From Luteibacter sp. Sphag1AF (GTDB lineage Bacteria > Pseudomonadota > Gammaproteobacteria > Xanthomonadales > Rhodanobacteraceae), in assembly GCF_014192715.1 (NCBI RefSeq), contig NZ_JACHYH010000001.1:620001-684000 (forward strand): 64,000 nt of DNA, written 5' to 3'. Shown one piece after another: positions 27,941 through 35,637 of this stretch; the first letter of the stretch is position 1; every line of letters begins with the position of its first letter. Under the pieces are notes generated by a model. The model was not told the DNA's origin. It saw only the letters and a program-made list of their open reading frames with translations, and made no database searches. The position numbers and the translations under genes are program-made.

Positions 27941-28144
27941 ATGACGACACCCGAGCCCGTCCGGAAGCCACGACGCTGGCATCGCCTGCACTATGCCCGC
28001 CGTCCGCCCGACGCATCGCATGAATTCAGCGATGCCGACTATGACGGCGGCAACGCCTCGGGCATGCCCTATCTGCGCCACACCCTGATGATTGGCGCGG
28101 CCATCATCGTGGTGGTTGTGGTGGTGCGCTGGCTGATCGCTTAA
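27941..28144 (+). CDS. Small single-pass membrane protein
   Basis: A 67-residue protein with a basic N-terminal half and one C-terminal hydrophobic helix (LMIGAAIIVVVVVVRWLIA, about 49-67), a tail-anchored layout. It starts 15 bases after the previous gene. No family is recognised. It overlaps the convergent LysE-type gene by four bases. Confidence 0.55.
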   Translation: MTTPEPVRKPRRWHRLHYARRPPDASHEFSDADYDGGNASGMPYLRHTLMIGAAIIVVVVVVRWLIA

Positions 28145-28770
28145 ATCGCGCGCCGCGCAAAAATCAGGTGCAGGCCAAACAGGCCGAAGAATACGCCCGC
28201 GCCGCCGTCGATCCAGCGGCTGGCCCGCACATAGCCCCGGCGCATGGCGGGAAGCGCAAATACGGCGGCCACCACGGTGAACCAGAGGAAGGTTTCGACC
28301 GTCACCAGGGTCCACAGGCCCCAGCGCATCGTGGCATCCACGCCCTCACCCAGGAACGCCGAGAAGATGCTGGCGAAGTACACGGCCGCCTTCGGGTTGG
28401 CCAGGTTGGTGAAGAGGCCACGGCGCAGCGCCACCAGGGGACTTGAGCCGCGCAGATCCACGCGCGGCGCCTCGGCGGTGACCGGGGCGCGCAGCGCGCC
28501 GCGCAGCATCTGGAACGCCATCCACAGAAGATACAGACCACCGCAGATGGTGATGGTCCGCTCCAGCCAGACCAGCCGGTGAAGCACGAGCTGAAGGCCC
28601 AGCAGCGCCAGAGCGGCCCATACCGCCACGCCCAGCGCGATGCCCAGCACCCCGAACATCGCCTCCTTCCGGGACCGGCTGGCGGCCAGCTGCGACACGA
28701 AGAAGAAATCCGGGCCCGGCGTGACCAGAGCGACGATCTGCACAACAGCGATGGTGAGGAGGAGATTCAT
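28141..28770 (-). CDS. LysE/RhtB family amino-acid exporter
   Basis: A 209-residue inner-membrane protein with about six hydrophobic segments. The family signature is ALVTPGPDFFFVSQLAASRS (about 14-33), followed by GLYLLWMAFQMLR and FTNLANPKAAVYFASIFSAF (about 119-138). Such proteins export amino acids or related compounds; the substrate is not predictable here. Confidence 0.9.
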   Translation of the reverse strand: MNLLLTIAVVQIVALVTPGPDFFFVSQLAASRSRKEAMFGVLGIALGVAVWAALALLGLQLVLHRLVWLERTITICGGLYLLWMAFQMLRGALRAPVTAEAPRVDLRGSSPLVALRRGLFTNLANPKAAVYFASIFSAFLGEGVDATMRWGLWTLVTVETFLWFTVVAAVFALPAMRRGYVRASRWIDGGAGVFFGLFGLHLIFARRAI

Positions 28771-28941
28771 GGGTAGGGTCCGGCGGGGGAGTGAAAGCCT
28801 AACCGTCTGATGACATTGAGTAAATGTCTTACCCGACGGAATCTCGCCGCAGTGCGCCTTGCCCGGCCCCGCCCGGTCCTCTAACCTGCCGCGATTTAAG
28901 CGGTCACGGGGTTGTCCCCGACCTTCTATGGGGATTCTCTG

Positions 28942-30249
28942 ATGCTGGGTCTGCTAGGCCACGTTTTGTTTGGCCTGTTCGGTTTGGCGGTGCTCGTGAG
29001 CATCGCGTTCCTGTTCTCGAACAACAAGCGCGTCGTCGACTGGAAACTGGTCGCCACGGGTATTGCGCTTCAGATCTGCTTTGCGGCAGTCGTGCTCAAG
29101 GTGCCGCTGGGCCGTGACGTCTTCGACGCCATTGCGACCGGCTTCGTGCGCCTGCTCGATTACGTGGACGTGGGCTCGCGTTTCATCTTCGGCAGCCTGC
29201 TGGACAGCTCGAAGTTTGGCGTGATCTTCGCCGTGAAGGTCCTGCCGACCATCGTCTTCTTCGCCTCGCTGACCGGTGTGCTCTATCACCTGGGCGTGAT
29301 GCAGCAGATCGTCAAGGCCATGGCATGGGTCATCACCAAGGTGATGCGCGTGTCCGGTGCCGAGACCACCAGCGTGTGCGCCAGCGTGTTCATCGGCCAG
29401 ACCGAAGCCCCGCTGACCATCAAGCCGTACATCGAGCGCATGACCCAGGCCGAACTCATGACGGTCATGATCGGCGGCATGGCGCACATCGCCGGCAGCG
29501 TGATGGCCGCTTACGTGGCCATGCTGGGCGGTGACGACCCGGTGCAGCGCATGTTCTACGCCAAGCACCTGCTGACGGCCAGCGTCATGGCCGCCCCGGC
29601 AACCATCGTGCTGGCCAAGATCCTCGTTCCGGAAACCCAGGAACCGCTGACCCGCGGCACCGTGAAGATCGACGTGGAACGCACCACCGCCAACGTCATC
29701 GACGCCGCCGCCACGGGCGCGGGCGATGGCCTGAAGCTCGCCATGAACGTGGGCGCCATGCTGCTGGCCTTCATCGCGCTGATCGCCCTCATCAACGGCC
29801 CGGTACAGTGGCTTGGTACGGTCGGCGGCCCGGATGCCAGCATCAACCACTGGCTGACCGGCCTGACCGGCCATGAGGTCCACCTCAGCCTCGAAACCAT
29901 TTTCGGCTGGGTGCTCTCGCCCATCGCCTGGCTGATCGGCGTGCCCTGGCAGGACGCGACCCTCGTGGGCAGCTTCATCGGCCAGAAGGTCGTCATCAAC
30001 GAATTCGTGGCCTATGCGGACCTGGCCAAGCATCTGGACCAGCTGCTGCCGGAAAGCCGCCTGATCGCCACGTATGCGCTGTGCGGCTTCGCCAACTTCT
30101 CGTCCATTGCCATCCAGATTGGTGGCATTGGTGGCCTGGCCCCGAACCGTCGCGCCGACCTTGCCCGCCTTGGCCTGCGCGCTGTGCTGGGTGGCTCCAT
30201 CGCCACGTTCATGACCGCGACCATCGCGGGCGTGCTCGAACGATTCTGA
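28942..30249 (+). CDS. nupC: NupC-family concentrative nucleoside transporter
   Basis: A membrane transporter of about 435 residues importing nucleosides with a cation gradient. CNT family blocks are SVCASVFIGQTEAPLTIKPY (about 138-157), containing the QTEAP substrate motif, VIGGMAHIAGSVMAAYV, GQKVVINEFVAY (the NEF motif) and YALCGFANFSSIAIQIGGIG near the C-terminus. The ATG at 28942 has a GGGGA site 7 bases upstream; the frame from TTG at 28912 is longer but has no such support. A nucleoside-type kinase follows after three bases. Confidence 0.93.
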   Translation: MLGLLGHVLFGLFGLAVLVSIAFLFSNNKRVVDWKLVATGIALQICFAAVVLKVPLGRDVFDAIATGFVRLLDYVDVGSRFIFGSLLDSSKFGVIFAVKVLPTIVFFASLTGVLYHLGVMQQIVKAMAWVITKVMRVSGAETTSVCASVFIGQTEAPLTIKPYIERMTQAELMTVMIGGMAHIAGSVMAAYVAMLGGDDPVQRMFYAKHLLTASVMAAPATIVLAKILVPETQEPLTRGTVKIDVERTTANVIDAAATGAGDGLKLAMNVGAMLLAFIALIALINGPVQWLGTVGGPDASINHWLTGLTGHEVHLSLETIFGWVLSPIAWLIGVPWQDATLVGSFIGQKVVINEFVAYADLAKHLDQLLPESRLIATYALCGFANFSSIAIQIGGIGGLAPNRRADLARLGLRAVLGGSIATFMTATIAGVLERF

Positions 30250-30252
30250 TCC

Positions 30253-31104
30253 GTGACCGGTGTCCGGCTGGTCGTCCTTGGCGGCTACAGCGAGGAACAG
30301 GTGTGGCAGGCCAATGACCTGCCCCACCCTGGCGAGCCCACCCTTGCCACCGCCTTTGCCCGCCGTCCTGGCGGCAAGGCATTCCATCAGGCGGTAGCGG
30401 CAGCCCACGCAGGCGTCGCTACCGGTCTGATCGCCGCCATCGGCGACGACCTGATTGATCCGGAAGGCATCCCTTTCAACGTGCTTGCCCGCTGGCAGAT
30501 TTGCCAGGGGGCGCATACCGCGCGCGCCGCCGTCATCCAGGATGGCCACGGGCATGAGCTGCGCACGCTGGCACCGGGCGCCAGCGATCTTCTGACGCCG
30601 GACTTCGTACAAGCCCAGGACGATCTGTTCGCGCAGGCGCGCGTGGTGCTGGTATCAACGCAAACTCACATCGACGCCGTCGCCACCGCGCTGGACATGG
30701 CCGCCTCGCGCCGATTGCTTGGCATGCTGGACGCCGGGCCCCTGCATGCGGAACTCACGGTACGCGAACTGTCCAGCACCGATGTGCTGCTGACCGATGT
30801 GTATGAATTCACCGCGCTGTGCGCACGCTTCCTCAATATCGACATCGCCGCGACAGCGGTCACCGGCATGGACGACACCACCATCAACGCCCTCGCGCGC
30901 CGGCTATGCGCCGGCACGGTCGTGGTGTCGCTCAACGCCGGGGCATGTCTGGTGTCGCACGGCGTGGACCTGCGCGGCGACGACCTGCCCTGCTATCGCG
31001 TACAGGCCTGCGCACTGGGCGACACCTTCAAAGGCACCCTGGCCGCCCGCCTCGTGGAACCGGGCCCCTTCCGCCATGCACTGATGGCTGCCTGCGGCGG
31101 ATAA
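30253..31104 (+). CDS. PfkB-family carbohydrate/nucleoside kinase with altered motif
   Basis: A 283-residue ribokinase-fold protein starting with GTG three bases after nupC, so it is co-translated with the transporter. The N-terminal motif reads RPGGKAFHQAVAAAHAG (about 38-54) where ribokinases have GGKGANQA. The catalytic motif reads ALGDTFKG (about 253-260) instead of GAGDTF, keeping the catalytic Asp but losing one Gly of the anion hole. Context suggests phosphorylation of an imported nucleoside or ribose; activity should not be assumed given the changes. Confidence 0.8.
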   Translation: MTGVRLVVLGGYSEEQVWQANDLPHPGEPTLATAFARRPGGKAFHQAVAAAHAGVATGLIAAIGDDLIDPEGIPFNVLARWQICQGAHTARAAVIQDGHGHELRTLAPGASDLLTPDFVQAQDDLFAQARVVLVSTQTHIDAVATALDMAASRRLLGMLDAGPLHAELTVRELSSTDVLLTDVYEFTALCARFLNIDIAATAVTGMDDTTINALARRLCAGTVVVSLNAGACLVSHGVDLRGDDLPCYRVQACALGDTFKGTLAARLVEPGPFRHALMAACGG

Positions 31105-31114
31105 TTCCGCGGCC

Positions 31115-31483
31115 TCAAGCCGGGTCTTTCTGCACATCGTGTGGAAGCGGGCTGGCTGGCGATTCGGTCGTAACAGGGCAACCCATCTTCCCGAACGGGC
31201 CGGCCTTCAGTATCGCCAGCGCTTCGGCCGGAATGAACTGAACCTTGCTGCGCCAGATGGCCGTGATCGGCGGCCTCGATTCGTTCAACAGCCGCTGCAC
31301 CATGTGCGTGGTGCGCGCCCACGTCGCCGGATCAACGTCCGCTTCAGCGGCATGCGACATCAGGTCGAGAACCGCTACCGCATCGCTGAGGCGCATGAAG
31401 ATGGCCTCGTGCAGTTTGTCGTTGCTGAGTTCCACATCGTTATGGCACGACGGACAGGGGATGGTCTGATCGGACGGATTCAT
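31115..31483 (-). CDS. Small CPSC-motif protein, unknown function
   Basis: A 122-residue cytoplasmic protein with an N-terminal zinc-ribbon half-site CPSCH (about 10-14) and one further Cys near residue 102. The middle is helical (RLSDAVAVLDLMSHAAEAD). It starts behind GGAGCCGCC. It is convergent with the kinase gene, 11 bases away. I do not recognise a family. Confidence 0.6.
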   Translation of the reverse strand: MNPSDQTIPCPSCHNDVELSNDKLHEAIFMRLSDAVAVLDLMSHAAEADVDPATWARTTHMVQRLLNESRPPITAIWRSKVQFIPAEALAILKAGPFGKMGCPVTTESPASPLPHDVQKDPA

Positions 31484-31991
31484 GGCGGCTCCATTACCTC
31501 GAAGGTCCGCCCCCTGCGATGTAGGGTGGCGGACGTGTCGGGGTAGAAAACCGGTCGTACAACCAAACCCGGCCAGGCACGAGGCCTGCCCGACACGCCC
31601 GCCATAAAGGCGTTCGCATGCACGCAGGCGGCGAACCGCCTGCGTGGTTGTACGAATCGGGTTTCTACGCCCGGCCGCCGAGGATTCGGCGACGAGGGAA
31701 GCATCCCGACTCGCCGCAGGCGTAGCCATCCGATTATTCCGAAAAAATCGTCGGAATTATTTGAGAGCGCTGAATCGGCGATGCAACACGCATCGCTGGT
31801 ATGCGATGAGTCAATTCGTAACGACACCGCACGCACGACAACACGATCAACAGAAAACACCTACACAAGAAAACGCCGCCAAACCCTTGCGCTTAGCCGT
31901 TCCAGACGATTGCGTATGACACGCGCGGTCGTTCAACACGATGCACTGTGGCTAGACTCCGCACACCCAACAGGCACGGAGCGCCGCGCAA
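31484..31991. other. 508-base non-coding region upstream of the virD4-like gene
   Basis: No convincing gene is seen. It carries a structured inverted-repeat element (31543-31668) and a second imperfect inverted repeat ATTATTCCGA / TCGGAATTAT with an A-rich loop (31733-31760). From about 31730 to the GTG at 31992 the sequence is clearly richer in A and T than the flanking genes, which fits an island boundary or promoter region. Confidence 0.5.
31543..31668. repeat. 126-bp element with imperfect terminal inverted repeats and inner hairpin
   Basis: The left arm (31543-31565, GTAGAAAA through TCGTACAACCA) pairs with the right arm (31645-31668, TGGTTGTACGA through GTTTCTAC) with few mismatches. 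Inside the right half is a perfect 11-bp hairpin, CACGCAGGCGG / CCGCCTGCGTG, with a CGAA loop (31621-31646). The whole could fold as one cruciform or RNA, or be a small non-autonomous mobile element. Confidence 0.6.
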
Positions 31992-34289
31992 GTGAACTAC
32001 CCATGGAAAGCTGTCTGCGCGATAGCGCTGCTTCTGGCGGCCATCGTCGCCGGCGCCTATGCGTCAGGCTATCTTCTGCTCGTTGTCATCAACGCAGACA
32101 TACCGCTGACCTTCCGCGTCTGGTGGGATAGCTACCGGGACGCGCAACTTCCCGAATACAAACACTTCCGCCTGAAGGTCTACATCGCGGGCATCGTGGG
32201 TTTTGGTTTGCCACTCTTTGCATGGGTGTGTTGCCTGATGCCGCTACTGAAGGCCAGGCCCCGCTCACTTCACGGTGACGCACGCTTCGCCGGTCTTCGG
32301 GATCTGAAGAAAAGCCGTCTGCTTGCCGAGTCGCCCAACGGCATCATCGTGGGCAAGTTCGGTCGCAAGCTGATTCGACTGAGCGGACAGCAGTTCGCCA
32401 TCCTTGCCGCACCCACCCGTTCGGGCAAAGGCGTGGGCGTGGTGATTCCGAACCTGCTGGACTATCAGGAATCCGTCGTGGTGCTGGATATCAAGCAGGA
32501 GAACTTCCAGCTCACCAGCGGCTGGCGCAAAGCGCAGGGCCATGAGGTGTACCTGTTCAACCCGTTCGCCGAAGACGGGCGCACCCATCGCTGGAATCCA
32601 CTCAGCTACGCGTCGCCGGACCCATCGCTTCGCATCGCCGATATCCAGGCCATAGCCGCGATGTTGTATCCGGACGCGGGCGAGGCACAGAAATTCTGGG
32701 TCAACCAGGCACGCAATGCGTTCATGGCGTTCGCGCTCTATCTGTATGAAAGCTACGACAGGGAAATCACCCTGGCACTGCCCACCTCCACGCACCGGTT
32801 TCCGACACTGGGCGAGATCTATCGACTCTCCTCGGGAAATGGCAGCGACCTGCGCAAGCATATCGAAACCCTGCGCAACAGCGATTTTTTGAGCAAGGAG
32901 GCCCAAGGCGCCTTCAACAACCTGCTGTCGCAGGCCCGAGACACCTTTTCCTCCATCATGGGAAGTTTCAAGGCGCCGTTGAATGCCTGGATCAACCCGG
33001 CACTGGATGCCGCCACCAGCGGAAACCACTTCCGGCTCACCGACGTGCGCAGAAAGAAGATGACGATCTATATCGGCATCCAGCCCAACAAGCTCGCCGA
33101 AAGCCAGTTGATCGTCAACCTGTTCTTCAGCCAGCTCATCAACGAGAACACGCGCGAGCTTCCGCAAAACGACGCAACGCTGAAACATCAGTGCCTGCTG
33201 CTGATGGACGAGTTCACCTCCATCGGGAAGATCGACATCCTGGCCAGAGCCGTGTCCTACATGGCCGGCTACAACCTGCGCCTTCTGCCCATCATCCAGA
33301 GCATGGCCCAGCTGGATGCGACCTACGGCAAAGACATATCCCGCACCATCATCACCAACCACGCGCTACAGATCATCTACGCGCCACGCGAACAGAACGA
33401 CGCAAACGACTATTCCCAGATGCTCGGATACACCACCGTATCGAGAGACACGATCTCACGCGGCGAAGCAGGACCATCACGCACACGCACCGAAGAGCGC
33501 CGCGCGTTGATGCTGCCCCAGGAACTGAAAGCCCTGGGCACCGACAAGGAAGTGATTCTTTACGAAGGCATCGCCCACCCCGTGCGCTGCCAGAAGATTC
33601 GCTACTACCAGGACAAGCGATTCACCGCACGCCTGCTTCCCCCCGTAGAAGTGGCGGCACTCACCATGGAGAGGCCTATGCCCATCGGTAAAAAGACCAT
33701 CGCCGTCGCCGCCGTCGCAGGACTGGCCGTGGCAGGGTTGTCAAAAGCATCAACGCAACCCCCGGCACCGCCCGTCCCGGCTATTGAGGCCACGACGGAA
33801 ACACCACCCCCGCCCTCAGCCAGTGACGTGGCCGAGCAAGCGGCGACGCGCTTTCTCGACTTTGTTGCTGGGTTGAGTCGTACGGCGGATATCACGCAGG
33901 CAGCGATGGAGCGTGCGTTCGATTCTCCACTGAACGAAGTTCGACCTGGTACGTACCTTGCCAAGCGTGCGGTGAGTGAAGGCTGGACTTACACCGTCGC
34001 GTACCGAGCGCCCAAGACGGATACAAAAACCGGTTTCGCTTTGCGCTTCTACAACAAAGATCTCACTACTGACCCAACGCCTGTCTGTGTCTTGGATCTG
34101 GAACGAATCCGCTCTGCACTCATTCCCCGTGGATTCAAGGAATGGACAGAGCCTCGGCATCACGGAGGCATCAGCTCATGGAACTTCGAGAAGGGAGACC
34201 TCGTTGTCTCCATCATGTCCAGTGACTTTACGGTTGATGCCAACGACCGGGAATGCATTCTTCTAGTGCAAACCTTCGACGTAAGGTAA
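31992..34289 (+). CDS. virD4: VirD4-type T4SS coupling ATPase fused to an immunity-like C-terminal domain
   Basis: A 765-residue protein. Residues about 1-558 are a VirD4 coupling ATPase: two N-terminal transmembrane helices (about 8-34 and 62-84), Walker A AAPTRSGKGVGVVIPNLL (about 139-156) and Walker B LLLMDEFTSIGK (about 403-414). VirD4 recruits effectors to a type IV secretion channel. Residues 559-765 are an added domain, beginning with a signal-peptide-like stretch (KKTIAVAAVAGLAVAGL) and homologous to both halves of the next protein. An ancestral ribosome site (GGAGAGG) and ATG (33678) are kept in frame inside the gene. The start is GTG. Confidence 0.88.
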   Translation: MNYPWKAVCAIALLLAAIVAGAYASGYLLLVVINADIPLTFRVWWDSYRDAQLPEYKHFRLKVYIAGIVGFGLPLFAWVCCLMPLLKARPRSLHGDARFAGLRDLKKSRLLAESPNGIIVGKFGRKLIRLSGQQFAILAAPTRSGKGVGVVIPNLLDYQESVVVLDIKQENFQLTSGWRKAQGHEVYLFNPFAEDGRTHRWNPLSYASPDPSLRIADIQAIAAMLYPDAGEAQKFWVNQARNAFMAFALYLYESYDREITLALPTSTHRFPTLGEIYRLSSGNGSDLRKHIETLRNSDFLSKEAQGAFNNLLSQARDTFSSIMGSFKAPLNAWINPALDAATSGNHFRLTDVRRKKMTIYIGIQPNKLAESQLIVNLFFSQLINENTRELPQNDATLKHQCLLLMDEFTSIGKIDILARAVSYMAGYNLRLLPIIQSMAQLDATYGKDISRTIITNHALQIIYAPREQNDANDYSQMLGYTTVSRDTISRGEAGPSRTRTEERRALMLPQELKALGTDKEVILYEGIAHPVRCQKIRYYQDKRFTARLLPPVEVAALTMERPMPIGKKTIAVAAVAGLAVAGLSKASTQPPAPPVPAIEATTETPPPPSASDVAEQAATRFLDFVAGLSRTADITQAAMERAFDSPLNEVRPGTYLAKRAVSEGWTYTVAYRAPKTDTKTGFALRFYNKDLTTDPTPVCVLDLERIRSALIPRGFKEWTEPRHHGGISSWNFEKGDLVVSIMSSDFTVDANDRECILLVQTFDVR
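33678..34289 (+). CDS. Possible internal start: free immunity-like protein within the virD4 fusion
   Basis: The ATG at 33678 is in frame with the fusion, 6 bases after GGAG in GGAGAGGCCT, the same arrangement that precedes the next gene's start at 34369. From here a 203-residue protein with its own N-terminal signal-like segment (KKTIAVAAVAGLAVAGLSKAS) would be made. Whether it is translated separately is inference. Confidence 0.4.
   Translation: MPIGKKTIAVAAVAGLAVAGLSKASTQPPAPPVPAIEATTETPPPPSASDVAEQAATRFLDFVAGLSRTADITQAAMERAFDSPLNEVRPGTYLAKRAVSEGWTYTVAYRAPKTDTKTGFALRFYNKDLTTDPTPVCVLDLERIRSALIPRGFKEWTEPRHHGGISSWNFEKGDLVVSIMSSDFTVDANDRECILLVQTFDVR
33821..34154 (+). repeat. Direct repeat, copy A (within virD4 fusion tail)
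   Basis: This stretch recurs at 34512-34845, offset 691 bases, with about 17 differences counted by eye over some 330 bases. It encodes the shared immunity-like domain and indicates a fairly recent tandem duplication. Confidence 0.9.
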
Positions 34290-34304
34290 TCAAAGGAATT
34301 CGCT

Positions 34305-34382
34305 ATGCCAAGGACACATCAGGCGCTCGATAGCGCCTCCCTGCAACTCGCCATACAGGGAGAGGCCTATGCCAATGGATAA
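34305..34382 (+). pseudogene. Truncated copy of the effector gene 5' end
   Basis: A 25-codon frame begins MPRTHQALDSASLQL, matching MPRTNQALDSALTQL at the start of the effector gene at 35638, including the preceding CAAAGGAA ribosome site. It then runs out of homology and stops. It is a remnant of a second effector copy lost between two immunity-like copies. Confidence 0.85.
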
Positions 34383-35622
34383 CAAAACAATCACCCCCGT
34401 CGCTATGGCAGCGATGGCAGTGGCAGGGCTTTCGCAAGCATCTACAAAGATCCCTGCACCGCCTGTACTGGACAGTCGGGCCACGTCGAACACACCACCA
34501 TATCCCCCTGCCAGTGACGTGGCCGAGCAAGCGGCGACGCGCTTTCTCGACTTTGTTGCGGGGTTGAGTAGTACGGCGGATATCACGCAGGCCGGTATGG
34601 AGCGTGCGTTCGATTCTCCACTGAATGAAGTTCGACCTGGTACGTACCTTGCCAAGCGTGCGGTGAGTGAAGGCTGGACTTACACCGTCGCGTACCGAGC
34701 GCCCAAGATGGATACAAAGCCCGGTTTCGCTTTGCGCTTCTACAACAAAGATCTCACTGCTGACCCAACGCCTGTCTGTGTCATGGATCTGGATCGAATC
34801 CGCTCTGCACTCATTCCCCGCGGATTCAGGGAATGGATGGAGCCTATGATGATAGGAGGACTGAGCTCATGGAACTTTGAAAAAGGGGGTTTGGTTGCCA
34901 TGATCCTGTCCAAGGATCTTTCAACCGATAGCCATGACAGGGAGTGTGTACTGTTGGTGAAAACCCGCGATAGTCCCTCCTTGCAACTCAACAGGCATGG
35001 AGAAGACTCTGAGATGGCCATCGCAACGATGGCGGCATGGGCGCGCGAAGAAAGGGAGGGATGGGCGGCCGCAGGACTGGCGACAGCCTCGGACCAGACG
35101 ACTCAGGAAGTCTCCGCAAAGCCGGTGATGCTTCAAGCCCCTGCAAGAGCAGAAACGGCTGAGCAAATTGTCGCCCAGTTCCTGAGCTTTGTTGCCGGAG
35201 TGAACGGCACCGCCGACATTACGCAGGACACCGTGGAAGAAACATTTCGCGTCAAACTGATTCGTAACAATCAAGACAGTTACTACGCGCTTCATCCGTT
35301 AACCGACCCAGGAAGCTGGAGATACTCCCTTGGATATCAACCTCCCAGCGCCACAACCAAACCGGGTGTGACCCTCGGCTTTTTCAATGATGTGCCATCC
35401 GCCGATCCAGCGCCTGTCTGTGTCATGGATCTGGAGCGATTCCGCTCTGCGCTCATCCCCCATGGATTCAAAGAGTGGACGGAGCCCGAACATCACGGAG
35501 GCATCAGCTCATGGAACTTCGAAAAAGGGGACTTGGTTGTCATGATCCTGTCCACAGATTTTTCAACCGATAGCCATGGCAGGGAATGTGTGCTGTTGGT
35601 GCGAACCCGCGACTTGAAATAA
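34369..35622 (+). CDS. Tandem-duplicated immunity-like protein (two domains)
   Basis: A 417-residue protein made of two copies of the domain that is fused to VirD4. Each has an AEQxxxxFLxFVAG-xxxTADITQ start, a PVCVMDL block and a SSWNFEKG block. Copy 1 (about 1-200) has an N-terminal signal-like segment, so periplasmic location is likely; copy 2 (about 210-417) has a degraded one. The junction at about 201-207 (DSPSLQL) is itself a relic of the effector N-terminus. It lies just upstream of the effector gene, as immunity genes often do. The immunity role is inferred from context; the fold is not recognised. Confidence 0.7.
   Translation: MPMDNKTITPVAMAAMAVAGLSQASTKIPAPPVLDSRATSNTPPYPPASDVAEQAATRFLDFVAGLSSTADITQAGMERAFDSPLNEVRPGTYLAKRAVSEGWTYTVAYRAPKMDTKPGFALRFYNKDLTADPTPVCVMDLDRIRSALIPRGFREWMEPMMIGGLSSWNFEKGGLVAMILSKDLSTDSHDRECVLLVKTRDSPSLQLNRHGEDSEMAIATMAAWAREEREGWAAAGLATASDQTTQEVSAKPVMLQAPARAETAEQIVAQFLSFVAGVNGTADITQDTVEETFRVKLIRNNQDSYYALHPLTDPGSWRYSLGYQPPSATTKPGVTLGFFNDVPSADPAPVCVMDLERFRSALIPHGFKEWTEPEHHGGISSWNFEKGDLVVMILSTDFSTDSHGRECVLLVRTRDLK
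34512..34845 (+). repeat. Direct repeat, copy B (first half of two-domain gene)
   Basis: This is the near-identical partner of 33821-34154. A third, more diverged copy of the same domain covers about 35155-35619. Confidence 0.9.
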
Positions 35623-35637
35623 ACAAAGGAAATCACT

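Noticed and set aside
31543-31668. Integron attC site
   Set aside because: The inverted repeat lacks the conserved attC core triplets at its ends and there is no integrase or gene cassette pattern nearby.
33640-33690. Assembly or frameshift error creating the virD4 fusion
   Set aside because: The join needs no frame change, and the preserved ribosome site plus matching junction at 34969 point to a biological deletion. Read-level checking is still the decisive test.
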